A stretch of DNA of 6,511 nucleotides from a bacterium UBP3_UBA1247 (GTDB taxonomy: Bacteria; UBA3054): the NCBI GenBank assembly GCA_002308555.1, contig DBWD01000122.1, positions 1 through 6,511 of the forward strand, in the 5' to 3' direction. The translations under genes were made by a program, and so were the position numbers. The notes below the pieces were generated by a model. It was given only the letters and a program-made list of their open reading frames with translations, did not search any database and was not told where the DNA came from. Shown in pieces: positions 6,126 through 6,511 of the stretch. Every line of letters begins with the position of its first letter. Within the stretch, counting starts at the first letter, position 1.

Positions 6126-6284
6126 ATGAAAGCTCGTCAAGTACACACCCAAAAGAAATGCCTGAAGTGCGGACATACCTTTAAGTCGGTCAGCCCTTTT
6201 AATCGCTTCTGTCCCCGCTGCAAATATCGCCGCATCCCCGGATGCTACAGTACTTACACTGTCCACTCGGTGGCCGGCTTCTAA
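6126..6284 (+). CDS. Small Cys4 zinc-ribbon protein, 52 aa, sigma-54 controlled
   Basis: A complete ORF from ATG 6126 to TAA 6282-6284. Seen: KKCLKCGHTFKS at 10-21 and NRFCPRCKYRR at 26-36, that is CX2C-X13-CX2C (Cys12, 15, 29, 32), with a further Cys40, a basic N-terminus and a Ser/Thr/Tyr-rich tail ending VAGF. There is no signal peptide or membrane segment, so it is likely cytosolic. The pattern C-x2-C-x3-F-x-S-x4-N-R-x-C-x2-C resembles short zinc-finger proteins of phages and bacteria, whose function I cannot name. Reality is supported by a perfect AGGAGG, a full-consensus sigma-54 promoter, a terminator 37 nt after the stop and the paired cysteines. Inference: a nucleic-acid- or protein-binding regulator made under a specific signal. 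It is not ribosomal protein L36, whose Cys/His spacing differs. GC is lower than in the upstream genes. Confidence 0.88.
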   Translation: MKARQVHTQKKCLKCGHTFKSVSPFNRFCPRCKYRRIPGCYSTYTVHSVAGF

Positions 6285-6321
6285 AATAAGTTTTCACTCT
6301 GTTGGTTGTTGGTTAAAGGTT

Positions 6322-6353
6322 AACGGGCCGCGCGACGCGCGGCCCGTTTTTTT
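6322..6353 (+). terminator. Strong intrinsic terminator of the zinc-ribbon gene
   Basis: A perfect 12-bp stem (6322-6333 with 6337-6348) with a GAC loop is followed by a T run reaching 6353. It begins 37 nt after the TAA and closes the single-gene sigma-54 transcript. Confidence 0.93.
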
Positions 6354-6360
6354 CGCCCTG

Positions 6361-6394
6361 ACAAAAAGGCCGCGGTCTCCCGCGGCCTTTTTGT
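6361..6394. terminator. Bidirectional terminator between convergent genes
   Basis: A perfect 15-bp stem (6361-6375 with 6380-6394) with loop TCTC has a GC core flanked by five A on the left and five T on the right, so it can work in both directions. On the minus strand it follows the stop (6413-6415) of the gene entering from the right and is probably that gene's main terminator. On the plus strand it backs up the hairpin at 6322-6353. Confidence 0.88.
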
Positions 6395-6412
6395 TTTCCC
6401 TTGGATCGGCTG

Positions 6413-6511
6413 TCAGTATGTTTTCAGCGTTTTTACCCTCAGCGGCATGTGGATGTTGGAGGCGCCGAGGAGGTAGAGCTTGTCGCCGACTAGGGTGAGG
6501 CGGCTGCCTTC
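6413..6511 (-). CDS. C-terminal end of an unidentified protein (5' end outside window)
   Basis: The minus-strand frame is open from the right edge to TGA at 6415-6413, giving 32 residues. The segment LTLVGDKLYLLGASNIHMP alternates hydrophobic and polar residues around a VGDKLYLLG turn, as in a beta-hairpin or a beta-propeller/repeat blade, and ends RVKTLKTY. Codons mostly end in G or C like the GC-rich genes here, and a bidirectional terminator follows 19 nt after the stop. These points support a real gene, but the piece is too short to assign a family. It converges on the zinc-ribbon gene. Confidence 0.65.
   Translation of the reverse strand, partial: EGSRLTLVGDKLYLLGASNIHMPLRVKTLKTY

Noticed and set aside
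6126..6284. The small zinc protein as ribosomal protein L36 or another ribosomal zinc protein
   Set aside because: Cysteine spacing (CX2C-X13-CX2C) and the surrounding residues do not match L36, and sigma-54 control would be out of place for a ribosomal protein.
6301..6324. Short GGTTAAA/GGTTAAC and GTTGGTT repeats after the zinc-ribbon gene
   Set aside because: Only two short imperfect copies in a gene-terminator spacer, with no phasing or dyad; probably chance.
1..6511. tRNA, rRNA, CRISPR array, insertion sequence or prophage remnants
   Set aside because: No cloverleaf-like sequence, no regularly spaced repeat-spacer units, no transposase or terminal inverted repeats were seen. The larger dyads are explained by terminators.

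Overview
The window reads as chromosomal housekeeping DNA from a Gram-negative-type bacterium. The evidence is a Sec-type signal peptide, strong Shine-Dalgarno sites, short intergenic gaps, intrinsic terminators and a textbook sigma-54 promoter. The conserved genes (argH, clp) are GC-rich, with C/G-ending codons. The phylum cannot be fixed from the sequence. The ArgH stretch around GFTHLQ and the sigma-54 signal would suit the PVC/Lentisphaerae-Planctomycetes side or a similar group, but this is a weak guess.

Layout. 1-318 (+): C-terminal 105 residues of a MazG-type nucleoside triphosphate pyrophosphohydrolase. 319-1878 (-): a 519-residue exported protein of unknown family, placed tail to tail with mazG with no gap (the stops form TGATCA) and clearly lower in GC than its neighbours. 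1879-1988: a compact divergent promoter region, with an extended -10 element facing each way. 1989-3416 (+): argH, argininosuccinate lyase, complete. 3434-5872 (+): an 812-residue Hsp100/Clp ATPase 17 nt after argH. Its core and LGF ClpP loop are ClpC-like, but it lacks the ClpC middle domain and has a long linker between the N domain and D1. 5900-5939: strong intrinsic terminator closing the argH-clp unit. 5940-6125: a regulatory region with a second terminator-like hairpin, three helically phased TGTTWWA repeats, a full-consensus sigma-54 promoter and a leader hairpin. 6126-6284 (+): a 52-residue Cys4 zinc-ribbon protein with a perfect AGGAGG site, too small for routine ORF calling. 6322-6394: two consecutive hairpin terminators, the second bidirectional. 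6413-6511 (-): C-terminal 32 codons of an unidentified gene entering from the right.

How the parts fit. argH and clp are probably co-transcribed from the extended -10 promoter upstream of argH, although arginine synthesis and proteolysis have no obvious functional link. The zinc-ribbon gene is an isolated single-gene unit under sigma-54 control, insulated by terminators on both sides. It should therefore be silent until an enhancer-binding activator responds to some signal. This is the part of the window most likely to hold undescribed biology; the orphan exported protein and the M-domain-less Clp come next.
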